DNA from: Mesorhizobium sp. WSM3862
GTDB taxonomy: Bacteria > Pseudomonadota > Alphaproteobacteria > Rhizobiales > Rhizobiaceae
Direction: 5' to 3'
Assembly: GCF_002294985.1 (NCBI RefSeq)
Contig: NZ_NSGE01000010.1
Location: forward strand, 1 to 64,000
DNA: 64,000 bases
A program made the translations under genes and the position numbers. Position 1 is the first letter of the stretch. Each line of letters starts with the position of its first letter. The notes beneath the pieces were generated by a model that saw only the letters and a list, made by a program, of their open reading frames with translations, did no database searches and was not told where the DNA came from. This document shows, piece by piece, positions 17,899-28,751 of this stretch.

Positions 17899-19812
17899 AT
17901 GTCGCGAGACTCTCGAGCCGATGTCCAGGCCTTGCGGGGTCTATCTGTCCTGCTGGTTGTCCTTTTTCATACCCAAATCGCGCCGTTTGGTTATCTCGGC
18001 GTGGATATTTTCTTCGTAATTTCAGGCTTTCTGATCACCGGCCTCATCGCGACCCAGCTTGAGCAGTCACGGTTCAGCTTTTGGGAATTCTATTATCGTC
18101 GTGCGAAGCGCCTTTTGCCCACGGCTTATGTGGTCATTGCGCTCACGACGATCGCTGCACCCTTCTTCCTATCAGATGTGGGTCTGGGAGACTTCCGAAG
18201 TCAAGTCCTTGGGGCGCTCACATTCACCGGCAATATCGTTCTCTGGAATCAGGCGGCCTATTTCGGCGAATCCGCCGAAACGAAGCCTCTCCTGCATTTC
18301 TGGTCGCTCGCTGTCGAAGAACAGTATTATCTGCTACTTCCCGCTTTCTTGGCCTTGGCTCCCAAGAGATGGCGGCTCACAGCGGTTAGTTTGCTCCTAG
18401 TTGCCAGCCTCGCACTGTGTCTCTACGTGGCCATTCGTCACCCATACGCTGCATTTTATCTTATGCCGACCCGCTTTTGGGAAATAGCGATTGGTTCGTT
18501 CGGGGCATTGCTTCCCGCCAGCGCTCGCGTGGCGGCCAAGTTTGCGGCGCTGCGCCTCCCGGCGCTCGCGCTTATCCTCCTTATTCCCATTGGACTTGGT
18601 TCGCAGAACCCGATCGTGGATGCCGCTTTGGTTTGCTTGGCAACCCTGATCCTCCTGCTGTCGCCCAGCAGGGATAATGTGGCGGTTCGAAGCATGGCGA
18701 GGATCGGGGATATTTCGTACTCGCTCTATCTGGTCCATTGGCCGGTGCTTGTATATGTGCGGGCTGCTTGGCTGGCAGAGCCTCCCGCGCTTGCGATCTA
18801 TGCGGCGGTTGCCTTCTCAGTTGTAGCAAGCTTAGTTCTTCACCGTTTCGTGGAAAAGCCGTTCCGGCAGGGATTCTTCGCATCTCGTGGACGGATGGCC
18901 TCAGGACTCCTTGCCGCAACGGTTCTTCTCGGCTTCGCATCGTCAGTCGGCATTGGCGCAGCCGAAAGTAGGGTTGGCTTTTCCGAGAGCCAACGGATCA
19001 ATTACGGCCTGGCAAGGGCATGTGATTTCACATCTGGATCGCCTCCCCAGGCCATTCCGGAGGCCTGCCAGACGACGGACAGGCCCGAATTGCTGGTCTG
19101 GGGCGATTCATTTGCCATGGCACTGGTTCCCGGCTTGGCCAAGACGATCGGAGAGGCCGGCCTGGCTCAACTCACGATGAGCGGGTGCTTCCCCGCCATC
19201 GGCGTTGCTGCGTTCAAGCGCATAGCGTCTCCCTCCTTCGCCGAGGACTGTATTCGCTTCAATGACAGTGTTTTGGGTATCCTGAAAAATCGGCCGGAGA
19301 TAAAGACCGTTGTCATTTCGAGCCCATTTGACGCCCCTGACTCCAAAGACTTCATGCTGCTTAAGAGGCGTGACCGGACATTCACGGAAGTTGACACTTC
19401 GGTAGATGGAGCCGTTGAGGGTATCAAGTCTCTCATCGAGGCCGTTCGCGCTTTGGGCAGGCGAGTGGTCGTAGTTGCTCCCCCGCCAGTCGCAGGCTTC
19501 GATATCGGCGATTGCCTTGAGCGAAAGGTGAGAGGAAATCTTATGCTCGGGCGGCACAGTGATTGCCAAATCTATGTCACCGATTATCGCCGGATGCGAT
19601 CCCGCACTCTTGAGCTCTTGAACCAAGTGGCTGTGAAAGCGGACGTAGAGGTTGTCTCTTACCACGACTTTCTCTGCGACGACACAAAATGCAGAACCGA
19701 GATTGACGGCAAATCCCTCTACCGAGACAGCGGCCACCTTTCCTATGAAGGATCAGAGATCATCGCTCAAAAGACAAGACTTGCTGAGAGGCTGGTCAGG
19801 GCTGCTCGTTAG
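17899..19812 (+). CDS. OafA/YrhL-type membrane acyltransferase with SGNH domain
   Basis: A 637-residue inner-membrane protein. The N-terminal acyltransferase-3 domain (about 5-340) starts RADVQALRGLSVLLVVLFHT and has GYLGVDIFFVISGFLITG, plus about ten membrane helices. The C-terminal SGNH esterase/transferase domain (about 375-635) carries GDSF in LLVWGDSFAMAL and the catalytic Asp/His pair in DSGHLSYEG. Such proteins O-acetylate cell-surface or secreted glycans. The nod box 112 bp upstream suggests a role in nodulation, for example decorating Nod factor or surface polysaccharide. It is much longer than NodX or NolL and is not simply one of them. ATG 17899 is preferred over 17866 because the acyltransferase fold begins directly after it. 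It runs convergently into thiD with a 17-bp overlap. Confidence 0.85.
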   Translation: MSRDSRADVQALRGLSVLLVVLFHTQIAPFGYLGVDIFFVISGFLITGLIATQLEQSRFSFWEFYYRRAKRLLPTAYVVIALTTIAAPFFLSDVGLGDFRSQVLGALTFTGNIVLWNQAAYFGESAETKPLLHFWSLAVEEQYYLLLPAFLALAPKRWRLTAVSLLLVASLALCLYVAIRHPYAAFYLMPTRFWEIAIGSFGALLPASARVAAKFAALRLPALALILLIPIGLGSQNPIVDAALVCLATLILLLSPSRDNVAVRSMARIGDISYSLYLVHWPVLVYVRAAWLAEPPALAIYAAVAFSVVASLVLHRFVEKPFRQGFFASRGRMASGLLAATVLLGFASSVGIGAAESRVGFSESQRINYGLARACDFTSGSPPQAIPEACQTTDRPELLVWGDSFAMALVPGLAKTIGEAGLAQLTMSGCFPAIGVAAFKRIASPSFAEDCIRFNDSVLGILKNRPEIKTVVISSPFDAPDSKDFMLLKRRDRTFTEVDTSVDGAVEGIKSLIEAVRALGRRVVVVAPPPVAGFDIGDCLERKVRGNLMLGRHSDCQIYVTDYRRMRSRTLELLNQVAVKADVEVVSYHDFLCDDTKCRTEIDGKSLYRDSGHLSYEGSEIIAQKTRLAERLVRAAR

Positions 19813-20575
19813 TCACGGTGGCCGCCTTCTTCTGCAGCTTCTCGAAAACAAACAGCTTGCCTTCGCGCACACTATCTTCAAGCGGCTTCGCCTTCGCCAG
19901 ATGCGCCGCCACCGCGCTGGCCAGCATGCACCCTGTTCCCCTCATCGATGCGACAAGGCGCGGTGCGTCGAAACGGAGTGGTTCTTGGTTCGAGCGCAAC
20001 AGAATGTCGGTCGATCGCGGTCCCGATGCATGACCGCCCTTGATCAGCAGAGCCTGCGCACCTGCGCCGAGCAATTCCTGACCCTGCCTGATCGCGCCAT
20101 CCTCGTCGGTTGCGCGTTCCGCCGCGACAAGAAGCGCCAGCTCGATGAGATTGGGCGTGACCAAGCGGCAAAGCGGCATCAGGTCATGCTTCATGGCCGC
20201 GACCGCGTCAGCTTCCAGCAGCGTCCGGCCTGACGTGGAGGCCAACACCGGATCGAGTATTGCCGGCACCCGCGGATTTTCGCGCAGCACGGCCGCAACG
20301 GCCACGACGATCTCCGCAGTCGCCAGCATGCCGATCTTGATGGCGACCACCTCGTTGGCCTGCAGCGCGGCGCGCATCTGGTCGGCCACCAGGCCCGGCG
20401 ATGAGCGGTGTATTTGCGCCACGCCCTCGTGCGTCTGTACTGTCAGCGCGGTGACAGCCAGGCAGGTGCGCACGCCAAGGGAAGAGATCGTCTCGATATC
20501 GCGTGCAAGTCCGGCACCGCCGCTGGAGTCGGATCCGGCAACGACAAGGACGTGCGGTTCTTGCCTCAGCGCCAT
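19796..20575 (-). CDS. thiD: hydroxymethylpyrimidine (phosphate) kinase ThiD
   Basis: A 259-residue ribokinase-like enzyme that phosphorylates HMP to HMP-pyrophosphate for thiamine synthesis. It starts with VLVVAGSDSSGGAGL and has LDPVLASTSG, VTPNLIELALL, ALLIKGGH and the catalytic GTGCMLASA block near residue 220. It is the last gene of the thi operon. Its start overlaps thiE by 10 bases. Its 3' end overlaps the convergent acyltransferase. Confidence 0.93.
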   Translation of the reverse strand: MALRQEPHVLVVAGSDSSGGAGLARDIETISSLGVRTCLAVTALTVQTHEGVAQIHRSSPGLVADQMRAALQANEVVAIKIGMLATAEIVVAVAAVLRENPRVPAILDPVLASTSGRTLLEADAVAAMKHDLMPLCRLVTPNLIELALLVAAERATDEDGAIRQGQELLGAGAQALLIKGGHASGPRSTDILLRSNQEPLRFDAPRLVASMRGTGCMLASAVAAHLAKAKPLEDSVREGKLFVFEKLQKKAATVTNEQP

Positions 20576-21171
20576 CGCTCCGTCCTTGCGATCCATTCCC
20601 GCGTGCGCGCCTCGGGATCGGCATTCAATGTGATATCGGTCACAACCGCCGCGCTGTCGGCGCCCGCGTCGAAAACGCCGTCGAGCCGGTCAGGGTTGAG
20701 GCCGCCGATGGCGACCAAGGGGATGGGCGCGACCCGGCGCTGCCACTCGCCGATCCGCTCCAGCCCTTGTGGCGCCCATTTCATCTTCTTCAGGATGGTG
20801 GGATAGACAGGGCCGAGCGCAATGTAGTCGGGCTTGGCGGCGATGGCCGTTTCCAGTTCGGTATGATCATGCGTGCTGAGCCCGAGCCTCATACCGGCAG
20901 CGCGTATCGCCGAGAGGTCGGCGGCCTGCAGATCCTCCTGGCCGAGATGGATGAAGTCGCAACCTTCCTCGATTGCCAGCTGCCAATGGTCGTTGACGAT
21001 GAGCTGGCAACGGTGCTCGGCGCACAAGGCTTTCGCCTTGCGGATTTCGGCGCGCAGTCCGGCCTCGTCCATACCCTTGATGCGCAACTGAACCAGCCTG
21101 ACGCCGAGTGGCGCCAACCGTTCGATCCAGGCGGCGCTGTCGACGATCAGGTAGAAGGGATCGAGCTTCAT
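20566..21171 (-). CDS. thiE: thiamine phosphate synthase ThiE
   Basis: A 201-residue TIM-barrel enzyme joining HMP-pyrophosphate and thiazole phosphate to thiamine phosphate. Visible landmarks are RLVQLRIKG, LIVNDHWQLAIEEGCDFIHLGQEDL, LGLSTHDHTELETAI, YIALGPVYPT and PLVAIGGLNPDRL. Its ATG overlaps the thiG stop as ATGA. Confidence 0.93.
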   Translation of the reverse strand: MKLDPFYLIVDSAAWIERLAPLGVRLVQLRIKGMDEAGLRAEIRKAKALCAEHRCQLIVNDHWQLAIEEGCDFIHLGQEDLQAADLSAIRAAGMRLGLSTHDHTELETAIAAKPDYIALGPVYPTILKKMKWAPQGLERIGEWQRRVAPIPLVAIGGLNPDRLDGVFDAGADSAAVVTDITLNADPEARTREWIARTERWR

Positions 21172-21941
21172 GCGAAAACCGCCCTGCCGAATGTCGGCGT
21201 CGACGGCATCGCGACCTCGCGCGGTTCGAGCATTCCCGAGCGGAACGCCTCATGGCCGGCTTCCACCGCCTTGCCGAATGCGCGCGCCATGCCGACCGGG
21301 TCGGCAGCCTTGGCGACCGCCGTGTTCAGCAGCACCGCATCGAAGCCGAGTTCCATCACGGTCGCGGCATGCGATGGCCGGCCCAATCCCGCATCGACGA
21401 TCAGCGGAACGTCAGGGAAATGTGCGCGCATCGATCGCAGCGCCGGGATGTTGACCGGCCCCAGCGCCGAACCGATGGGCGCGCACCACGGCATCAGCAC
21501 CTTGCAGCCCGCCTCAAGCAGCCGTTCGGCGACGACGAGGTCGTCGGTGGTGTAGGGGAATACCGAAAACCCGTCCTCGCTGAGGATGCGCGCCGCCTCG
21601 ACCAGGCCGAACACATCCGGCTGCAGCGTGTCGTGGTTGCCAATCACCTCCAGTTTGATCCAGTTCATGCCGAACACTTCACGCGCCATTTTTGCGGTCG
21701 TGACCGCTTCCTTGACGGAATGGCAGCCGGCGGTGTTGGGCAGGATTTTCGTGCCAAGCGCGCTGATCAGCGCCCAGAATTTCTCGCCGGCCTTGCCGCC
21801 CGCCATCTCCCGCCGCAAGGAGACGGTCACCACCGATGTGCCCGACGCCTTGACCGCATCGGCAAGGATGGCTGGCGACGGATATTGCGCCGTTCCGAGT
21901 AGCAGGCGAGAGGGAAGCGTCGTCCCGAAAAGCTCCAGCAT
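21168..21941 (-). CDS. thiG: thiazole synthase ThiG
   Basis: A 257-residue TIM-barrel enzyme that builds the thiazole ring with ThiS-thiocarboxylate, dehydroglycine and deoxyxylulose phosphate. The Schiff-base Lys is in WIKLEVIGN. LLLGTAQYPS, VLMPWCAPIGSALG and LIVDAGLGRPSHAA are characteristic. The start at 21941 begins MLELFGTTLPSRLLLG and lies two bases after thiS. A longer upstream frame overlaps thiS and is rejected. Confidence 0.94.
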   Translation of the reverse strand: MLELFGTTLPSRLLLGTAQYPSPAILADAVKASGTSVVTVSLRREMAGGKAGEKFWALISALGTKILPNTAGCHSVKEAVTTAKMAREVFGMNWIKLEVIGNHDTLQPDVFGLVEAARILSEDGFSVFPYTTDDLVVAERLLEAGCKVLMPWCAPIGSALGPVNIPALRSMRAHFPDVPLIVDAGLGRPSHAATVMELGFDAVLLNTAVAKAADPVGMARAFGKAVEAGHEAFRSGMLEPREVAMPSTPTFGRAVFA

Positions 21942-21943
21942 CG

Positions 21944-22141
21944 CTAGCCTCCCTGCATGGGCGAGAGGATTTCGATCCGGTCGCCGTCGCTCAAATGGAA
22001 TTCCGCCCGATGGGCTTTGTGCACGAGGTCGCTGTTGACGGCCGTTGCCAGCCAATCGCCCTCATAGTCGAGCGCCGCAAGCAGCGCCGCCAGGGTTGTC
22101 GCCGTGATCTCGAGCGCTTCGCCGTTGACGATCAGTTTCAT
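21944..22141 (-). CDS. thiS: sulfur carrier ThiS
   Basis: A 65-residue ubiquitin-like sulfur carrier that begins MKLIVNGEALEI and ends in the required Gly-Gly (SPMQGG). The C-terminal glycine is thiocarboxylated and donates sulfur to ThiG. It overlaps the 3' end of thiO and sits two bases before thiG. Confidence 0.92.
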   Translation of the reverse strand: MKLIVNGEALEITATTLAALLAALDYEGDWLATAVNSDLVHKAHRAEFHLSDGDRIEILSPMQGG

Positions 22142-23106
22142 GTGTAGACTCCATAGCTTCGTGCTGCCTGAAGACAATTTCGGCTGCTTGCCGTGCCATG
22201 GCGGGCGCCAGAAGAAAGCCATGACGATAGAGGCCGTTGATCCTGACGGTGTCGCCGCTCGTTTCGACGCGCGGCAGGTTGTCTGGAAAGGCCGGGCGAA
22301 CGCCGACGCCGGTCTCAAGGACCTCAGCCTCGCCAAAGGCCGGATGGAGCGCGCAGGCAGCGCTGAGCAACTCGATCATCGAACGGGCCGTGATCGATCC
22401 CCCGGACTGGCTTTCGATCATCGTCGCGCCGATCATGAACGGTGGTCGGCGCGCGGCACGATGTAGAGCGGAAAGCGCGGATGGAGCAGCCGGACCGGCC
22501 GCGACAGCGAGACGTCGGGCGCACGCAGGATCAGCATCTCGCCGCGCACGCCGCGCAGCCTGTCGTCGACAGCGGCCATTCCCGTGCAGTCGATCCGGCG
22601 ATCGAAACCGGAAACCTGCCTGATATCGGAGCCGAAGCGGAATGCGACGCCCATGGCCGCGAGCCTGTCATGAAGTCTCGCCATCGCCTCGCGCGGGTCG
22701 AGATGGGCCTCGCCTGGGAAGAACAGTCCGCGGCGGAAGCGGCCGGCGAGGTCGGGCTCGAGGCGCGCGACTTGGTCTTCATCGACACGCCGATGACCCG
22801 AGGTGCGGCTGGCGAACCGGTCGAGCTCGCCCGCATCACGCGGCGCGGCCACGACCAGTGTTCCGGCCCGTGTCACGTGACCCGGTAGTACCGCATCCCA
22901 CCAGTCGGCGGCATCGCGTCCGAGATCCAGCACTGGCTGCTCGGCGCTTTCACGCTCGCACCATGGCGCCAGCATGCCGCCGGCGAACCACGAGGCATTG
23001 CCGCCAAGGGTATGTGTTATCTCGGCAACGGTCACGGTCGCGCCACGTGTGGCGAGCTCGAAAGCTGCGGTGATGCCGGCCACACCGGCCCCCTTGACCA
23101 GGACCC

Positions 23107-23110
<4 letters not shown>
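22062..23110 (-). pseudogene. thiO: glycine oxidase ThiO, split by a frameshift
   Basis: ThiO oxidises glycine to the imine used by ThiG. The first frame (23110 to 22433) begins MRVLVKGAGVAGITAAFELA, an FAD-binding Rossmann start. It runs to LYIVPRADHRS and stops. The remaining C-terminal third continues in another frame from 22436 (MIGATMIESQSGG to GLYRHGFLLAPAMA). Aligning to the family pattern R-F-M-I-G, one T is missing in CCGTTCATGATC. The two frames overlap as ATGA, so a split two-chain product by translational coupling is conceivable, but a loss-of-function or a sequencing error is simpler. It overlaps thiC by four bases upstream. Confidence 0.85.
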
Positions 23111-24942
<1,832 letters not shown>

Positions 24943-25060
24943 CTTGAGGCTCCTTTGCTCATGCATTGGAGACCCAGTTCTGTGCCGGAAGGATGAAAAG
25001 ACGCTTTGGTCGCCCTGCCGAAACAGGACCTCGGGCATAGACTCCCGCGAAGCGCTTGCA

Positions 25061-25160
25061 CCGTCCCTACGCCAGTATGAACTGGATCAGGTTCAACGGG
25101 TCACTGCGCCGCGAAAGCCAGCAGTATCTCAGCCCCTTGCCGGGACTCCCCTGGTGAATG
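25061..25160 (-). promoter_or_regulatory. TPP (THI-box) riboswitch
   Basis: On the minus strand the leader of thiC contains GGGGCTGAGATACTGCTGG, then GACCCGTTGAACCTGATCC and TACTGGCGTAGGGA, the conserved blocks of the thiamine pyrophosphate aptamer in the right order. It lies about 120 nt before the thiC start. TPP binding should shut off the whole thi operon. Confidence 0.95.
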
Positions 25161-25303
25161 CCTTAGGTTGGACAGGCGGGCCCTATCTTGTCAAGCGCAG
25201 TGAAGAGGAATCGGCACACTTAACCTCGTCGATCATTAACGCTTCCAATCGTCACTAAAGCCCGCTTACGCAAAATGCATCGCGACATTCCGGATCGCCT
25301 GGC

Positions 25304-26572
25304 TCAAAGACTAGTTGTCCGCCCGGCGGCACTGAAGCGCTCGATTGTATAGGGTTCGAGTGGTATTGGCGGGTCACGCCCGGACAGCAGATCGCCAACC
25401 AGTTTGCCCGTGGTTGGGCCTTGTGTGAGGCCGAGGTGACCGTGCCCGAACGCATACAGAATGTGAGCATGGGTCGCGGAGCGGCTGATGACCGGCAACG
25501 TATCTGGGGTCGCGGGCCGGTGGCCGCTCCACACCATGCCGCCGTGGCCATCCAGGGCCGGGAGGTAAGCCTTTGCAAGCTCAACCAAGCCTTTCGAGCG
25601 AGCAAAATTCGGGCTGGCTCGCAATCCTCCGAACTCGGCGGCACCGCCGATGCGTAAACCGATAGAGAGAGGGGTTGCCACGAAGTTGCGCTCTGCAAAG
25701 ATCATCGTCCGGTTGAGTGCGATCTGGGGTGCAGCGATTGTGGTGTTGTAGCCGCGCTCGCTTTCGAGCAGGGCATTGTCGCCAAGCTGGCGAGAAAGTT
25801 CTGCCGACCATGCGCCGGCGGCTACGACAATTTTGGATGCGTTCAAAACAGAACTGTCGGCCAGGGTAACCGTGCCGCCCTCGGGACTTGAGGCTATACG
25901 AGAGACTTGGGCCGCAAGGACTCTCGCGCCATTGGCCGTCAGCCAGGAGCGCAGACAATCGACCACCCGCTTTGGGTCGGAAACGTGCGACCACTGAGGT
26001 GTTAAAATCGCCCTCTTGACCAGTGGGCCTAGCGCCGGCTCCAGTTCCCTGGCCTGGTCTCCTGATAGGTGACGAACCTCGATACCAAGCCTTTGCTTTG
26101 CTTCCCACCCGGGCGTGGCGGCATGCCAGCCTCTTTCACTTTCGTAAACCGTGAGAGCGCCCTTGCGATGGAGGTGCCCGCTCAATCCAATATCTGCCAG
26201 CAGAGGAACAAGGTCGCGGTAAACCCGATGGTTCAGCGCTGCAAGGGCTCGCGAAATCCGCTCCACCTCTGCCGGCGATCCAGCCCGCGCGAAGTTCCAC
26301 AGCCATGGGAGCAGCCGCGGGATATGAGTCATCCTCAATGACAATGGGCCAAGGGGATCAAGTATCCACCTAGGCACTCTTTTCCATAAACCGGGCACAG
26401 ACGCTGGAAGTACCTCGGTAACAGCGATACATCCAGCATTGCCACAAGACGCTTTATCGCCTACCGGATCGCGATCCACGATCGTGACGCTAGCTCCGCG
26501 TTTTGTGGCATCGTAGGCGACACAGAGGCCAACAACCCCTGCGCCGACCACTATAATCGGACGGTTCGCCAT
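25304..26572 (-). CDS. DadA-like FAD amino-acid dehydrogenase
   Basis: A 422-residue oxidoreductase of the DAO/DadA family. It has the N-terminal FAD-binding motif IIVVGAGVVGLCVAYDATKRG, VTIVDRDP, CGNAG near residue 48, and a C-terminal GHRPATPDTLPVISRS followed by AFGHGHLGLTQGPTTGKLVGDL. This is typical of D-amino-acid dehydrogenases and related imino-acid oxidases. Substrate cannot be told. ATG 26572 begins the Rossmann fold directly; the frame continues 30 codons upstream without support. It lies 108 bp downstream of the porin on the same strand and may share its NifA/RpoN promoter. Confidence 0.8.
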   Translation of the reverse strand: MANRPIIVVGAGVVGLCVAYDATKRGASVTIVDRDPVGDKASCGNAGCIAVTEVLPASVPGLWKRVPRWILDPLGPLSLRMTHIPRLLPWLWNFARAGSPAEVERISRALAALNHRVYRDLVPLLADIGLSGHLHRKGALTVYESERGWHAATPGWEAKQRLGIEVRHLSGDQARELEPALGPLVKRAILTPQWSHVSDPKRVVDCLRSWLTANGARVLAAQVSRIASSPEGGTVTLADSSVLNASKIVVAAGAWSAELSRQLGDNALLESERGYNTTIAAPQIALNRTMIFAERNFVATPLSIGLRIGGAAEFGGLRASPNFARSKGLVELAKAYLPALDGHGGMVWSGHRPATPDTLPVISRSATHAHILYAFGHGHLGLTQGPTTGKLVGDLLSGRDPPIPLEPYTIERFSAAGRTTSL

Positions 26573-26680
26573 TTCAATCGTGACCGAGCAACCGTGAGCA
26601 AAACGGTGACAGATTGCGCTCGGCACCTCGTGATGATCGGGACTAGTCGCGCAATCGACCACCGAGAGATTTTCATTCCA

Positions 26681-27841
26681 TTAGAATGAGCGTTGGAAAC
26701 TGAGGATGCCGCCGACGCAATCTTTTTTGTCAGCCTTCGTCCAATTCACGTTCGAAGGGTCGACCATGCCGATGCCGAAATTGCCGTAGTGGCCGTAGTC
26801 GATTTCGGCCGTCGCCGTGAAACCGGCAACGAGCGTGTAGACGACGTTTGCGGCCACACCATAGTTCTTGAACTGACCGCCCGAGACCTGAAGGTTGAAC
26901 GAAGTTTTCTCGTCGAGTGTGTAAGTGGAGCCGGCCCAGAAAGCCCAGTTGCCGCTCCAAGTTTTGTAGAAGCCGCGACCGTGAGCGCCGATTGCATTGG
27001 TTGGATCATCGTTGATAACGCCGATGGAGCCATAGCCGAACATTCCGAATAGCGACAGGTCATCTGTGACATTGACATCGACGCGGATCTTGCCGGCCAA
27101 AGCATCGTGGTTGCTGTCTCGAGCGATTACGCTGGTGATCGCGCCCCAGCCCTGCGTTTGTTTTACGCCGAAGACGACGTGCGGAACATGGCTGTCGATA
27201 GTACCGACTACACCCGACCCTTGTTCAAGTGAAACCAGAGCCGAAAAGCCATTATCGGCATCGAAGTAATACTGGGCCACGTTGGTATCGAAGTCGCCGT
27301 ACGGAACGAGTGCGTTATTGAGGACGTTCCCGGCGTAGCCTGTAAACGTGTCGAAGGCCGAATGGCCCTTACCAACTCGGAGGCCACCAAGCTGGATCCA
27401 GGCGGAAGTCAATTTGACGCCGCTGTTGAAGCCATAGTTCTGAGGAGTGTCCGGGCCTGGATAAGCGTTGCGGTTGCCGAAATTGACGCGGTTTTCAGTG
27501 TAGGTCTTCAGTGCGCCGAGTTCGGTCTCCTGGCGCGTCCAAGTTTTGAACGTGAAACGCGTGTTGTTTCGCCAGGTGCCCTGAGCCTCGCCAGTTCTCA
27601 CATCGGTGGTTCTTGCCCCGTCATACGATCGGACATCGCCGAGGCCGACGTCGTAACGGATGTAGCCCCCGATGCGCAGGCAGGTCTCGGTGTCGGGGAT
27701 ATGGAAGTAACCCGAACCGTAGACGTCGCAGATCTTGACGTATTCGGTCGGGTCCGACGCAGTGACTTCCTCCGCCGCGCGAGCGACGGAAACGGAGATC
27801 AGGCCTGCAACTGAGCCAAGAAGAAGGCTGCTTACCTTCAT
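26681..27841 (-). CDS. alphaproteobacterial outer-membrane porin
   Basis: A 386-residue porin. The signal peptide (about 1-22) ends ISVSVARA before AEEV. The mature start has YVKICDVYGSGYFHIPDTETCLRIGGYIRYD, typical of rhizobial/Brucella Omp2-type porins. The rest is alternating beta-strand and ends in the terminal Phe (FQRSF) needed for outer-membrane insertion. ATG 27841 begins the signal peptide; an upstream in-frame ATG at 27874 adds a charged extension. A consensus RpoN promoter and a NifA site lie 330-470 bp upstream, so it is probably expressed in bacteroids. This inference is from sites only. Confidence 0.9.
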   Translation of the reverse strand: MKVSSLLLGSVAGLISVSVARAAEEVTASDPTEYVKICDVYGSGYFHIPDTETCLRIGGYIRYDVGLGDVRSYDGARTTDVRTGEAQGTWRNNTRFTFKTWTRQETELGALKTYTENRVNFGNRNAYPGPDTPQNYGFNSGVKLTSAWIQLGGLRVGKGHSAFDTFTGYAGNVLNNALVPYGDFDTNVAQYYFDADNGFSALVSLEQGSGVVGTIDSHVPHVVFGVKQTQGWGAITSVIARDSNHDALAGKIRVDVNVTDDLSLFGMFGYGSIGVINDDPTNAIGAHGRGFYKTWSGNWAFWAGSTYTLDEKTSFNLQVSGGQFKNYGVAANVVYTLVAGFTATAEIDYGHYGNFGIGMVDPSNVNWTKADKKDCVGGILSFQRSF

Positions 27842-28171
27842 TTCGGATCTATGTTTGAAGTATAAATGCGGCATCGTAAAGGTTACTTCCTGTGCATGTC
27901 GAAATTAGAAAGCGGTCGTTTGCAACATGTCATTTAAAAGATGAATCGCGCTAACGACTAGACACTTATGAAATAAACAACCGTGCTTTATCGCCAACTG
28001 CCAATACAAGATGAGACTCGACCTATGTCAGGCGCAAAGGAAGGCAGAACGCCTGTTGCCTTGCTTTCAGCAGCTCAGCCAAACACATTCATTTAGGAGT
28101 CAGCACTTCTGAACGAAGCTATTATTTATCTCTGCTATTTGTGGGTTGCCCGCCGGGTTAGATGCAGAGCA
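27842..28171 (-). other. 330-bp leader between RpoN promoter and porin
   Basis: No gene is visible. The stretch is more AT-rich than its neighbours. If the RpoN promoter at 28172-28186 is used, this becomes a long 5' untranslated region of the porin transcript. I see no known riboswitch in it. Confidence 0.5.
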
Positions 28172-28186
28172 GCAAGGGACGTGCCA
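28172..28186 (-). promoter_or_regulatory. RpoN (-24/-12) promoter for porin
   Basis: On the minus strand the bases are TGGCACGTCCCTTGC, an exact match to the sigma-54 consensus TGGCAC-N5-TTGC. It points left towards the porin, and a NifA-type site lies about 120 bp upstream. Confidence 0.82.
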
Positions 28187-28296
28187 CACTGAAGAGGTAG
28201 CTCGCGCGACACTTAAATGCCCGGCAACTTCGTCTCTTCTTTTGCTTTTGGGGGGCAGGCAGAGCACGAAAGCTGCGGTTTCGGACACGCTTCGTA

Positions 28297-28312
28297 TGTT
28301 CGATATGTGACA
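28297..28312 (-). promoter_or_regulatory. NifA upstream activator site
   Basis: TGTTCGATATGTGACA is an exact TGT-N10-ACA motif. Its centre is about 120 bp upstream of the RpoN promoter at 28172-28186, inside the usual 80-150 bp range for NifA enhancers. nifA is encoded in the same window. Confidence 0.75.
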
Positions 28313-28751
28313 CTTTCGTTCGATACCGTCAGCATTTTGTTCGCTGTGAAGCCTCGGGTCGAGATACCATGCTGCGTCCGCCGCTCGGCTGTCAGGCGGG
28401 AGCCCCGCTGCCGCATCTGGATGGTGCCAAGCACGGCCCGTTTGCAGCGGCACAGACCAATTCTCGGCGCAGGTCTCTGAGCCGCATCGCGCTGAGTGAA
28501 GGGCATGCTCGACGGTGATGCTGATCGTCTTGTGCGCAGGCGGCGCACCAGCGCGGAGACCCATGTCAAGCGCCGCCTTGAAGCTAGCCCAGCACAGACC
28601 GTTCCTGCGCCTCGAGGCCCGCCGCGGCATGGTATTCGCGAGAGAGCGACTTACGCATAGCCTCGTCTACTGGTGATGCGGCCTTCGCGCTGCTCGAAGT
28701 CGACCGGCGCGGCAGCTCCCAATTCACGATGCGGCCGTCTTGGTGATCACG
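28313..28751. other. porin-MFS intergenic stretch, no gene supported
   Basis: A minus-strand frame (28100-28630) crosses the NifA site and RpoN promoter and has no recognisable domain. I regard it as a chance frame. Nothing else in this 440-bp stretch can be assigned. Confidence 0.5.

Noticed and set aside
28100..28630. 176-codon minus-strand frame upstream of the porin
   Set aside because: It crosses the NifA site and the RpoN promoter, has no domain and no ribosome site; treated as chance.
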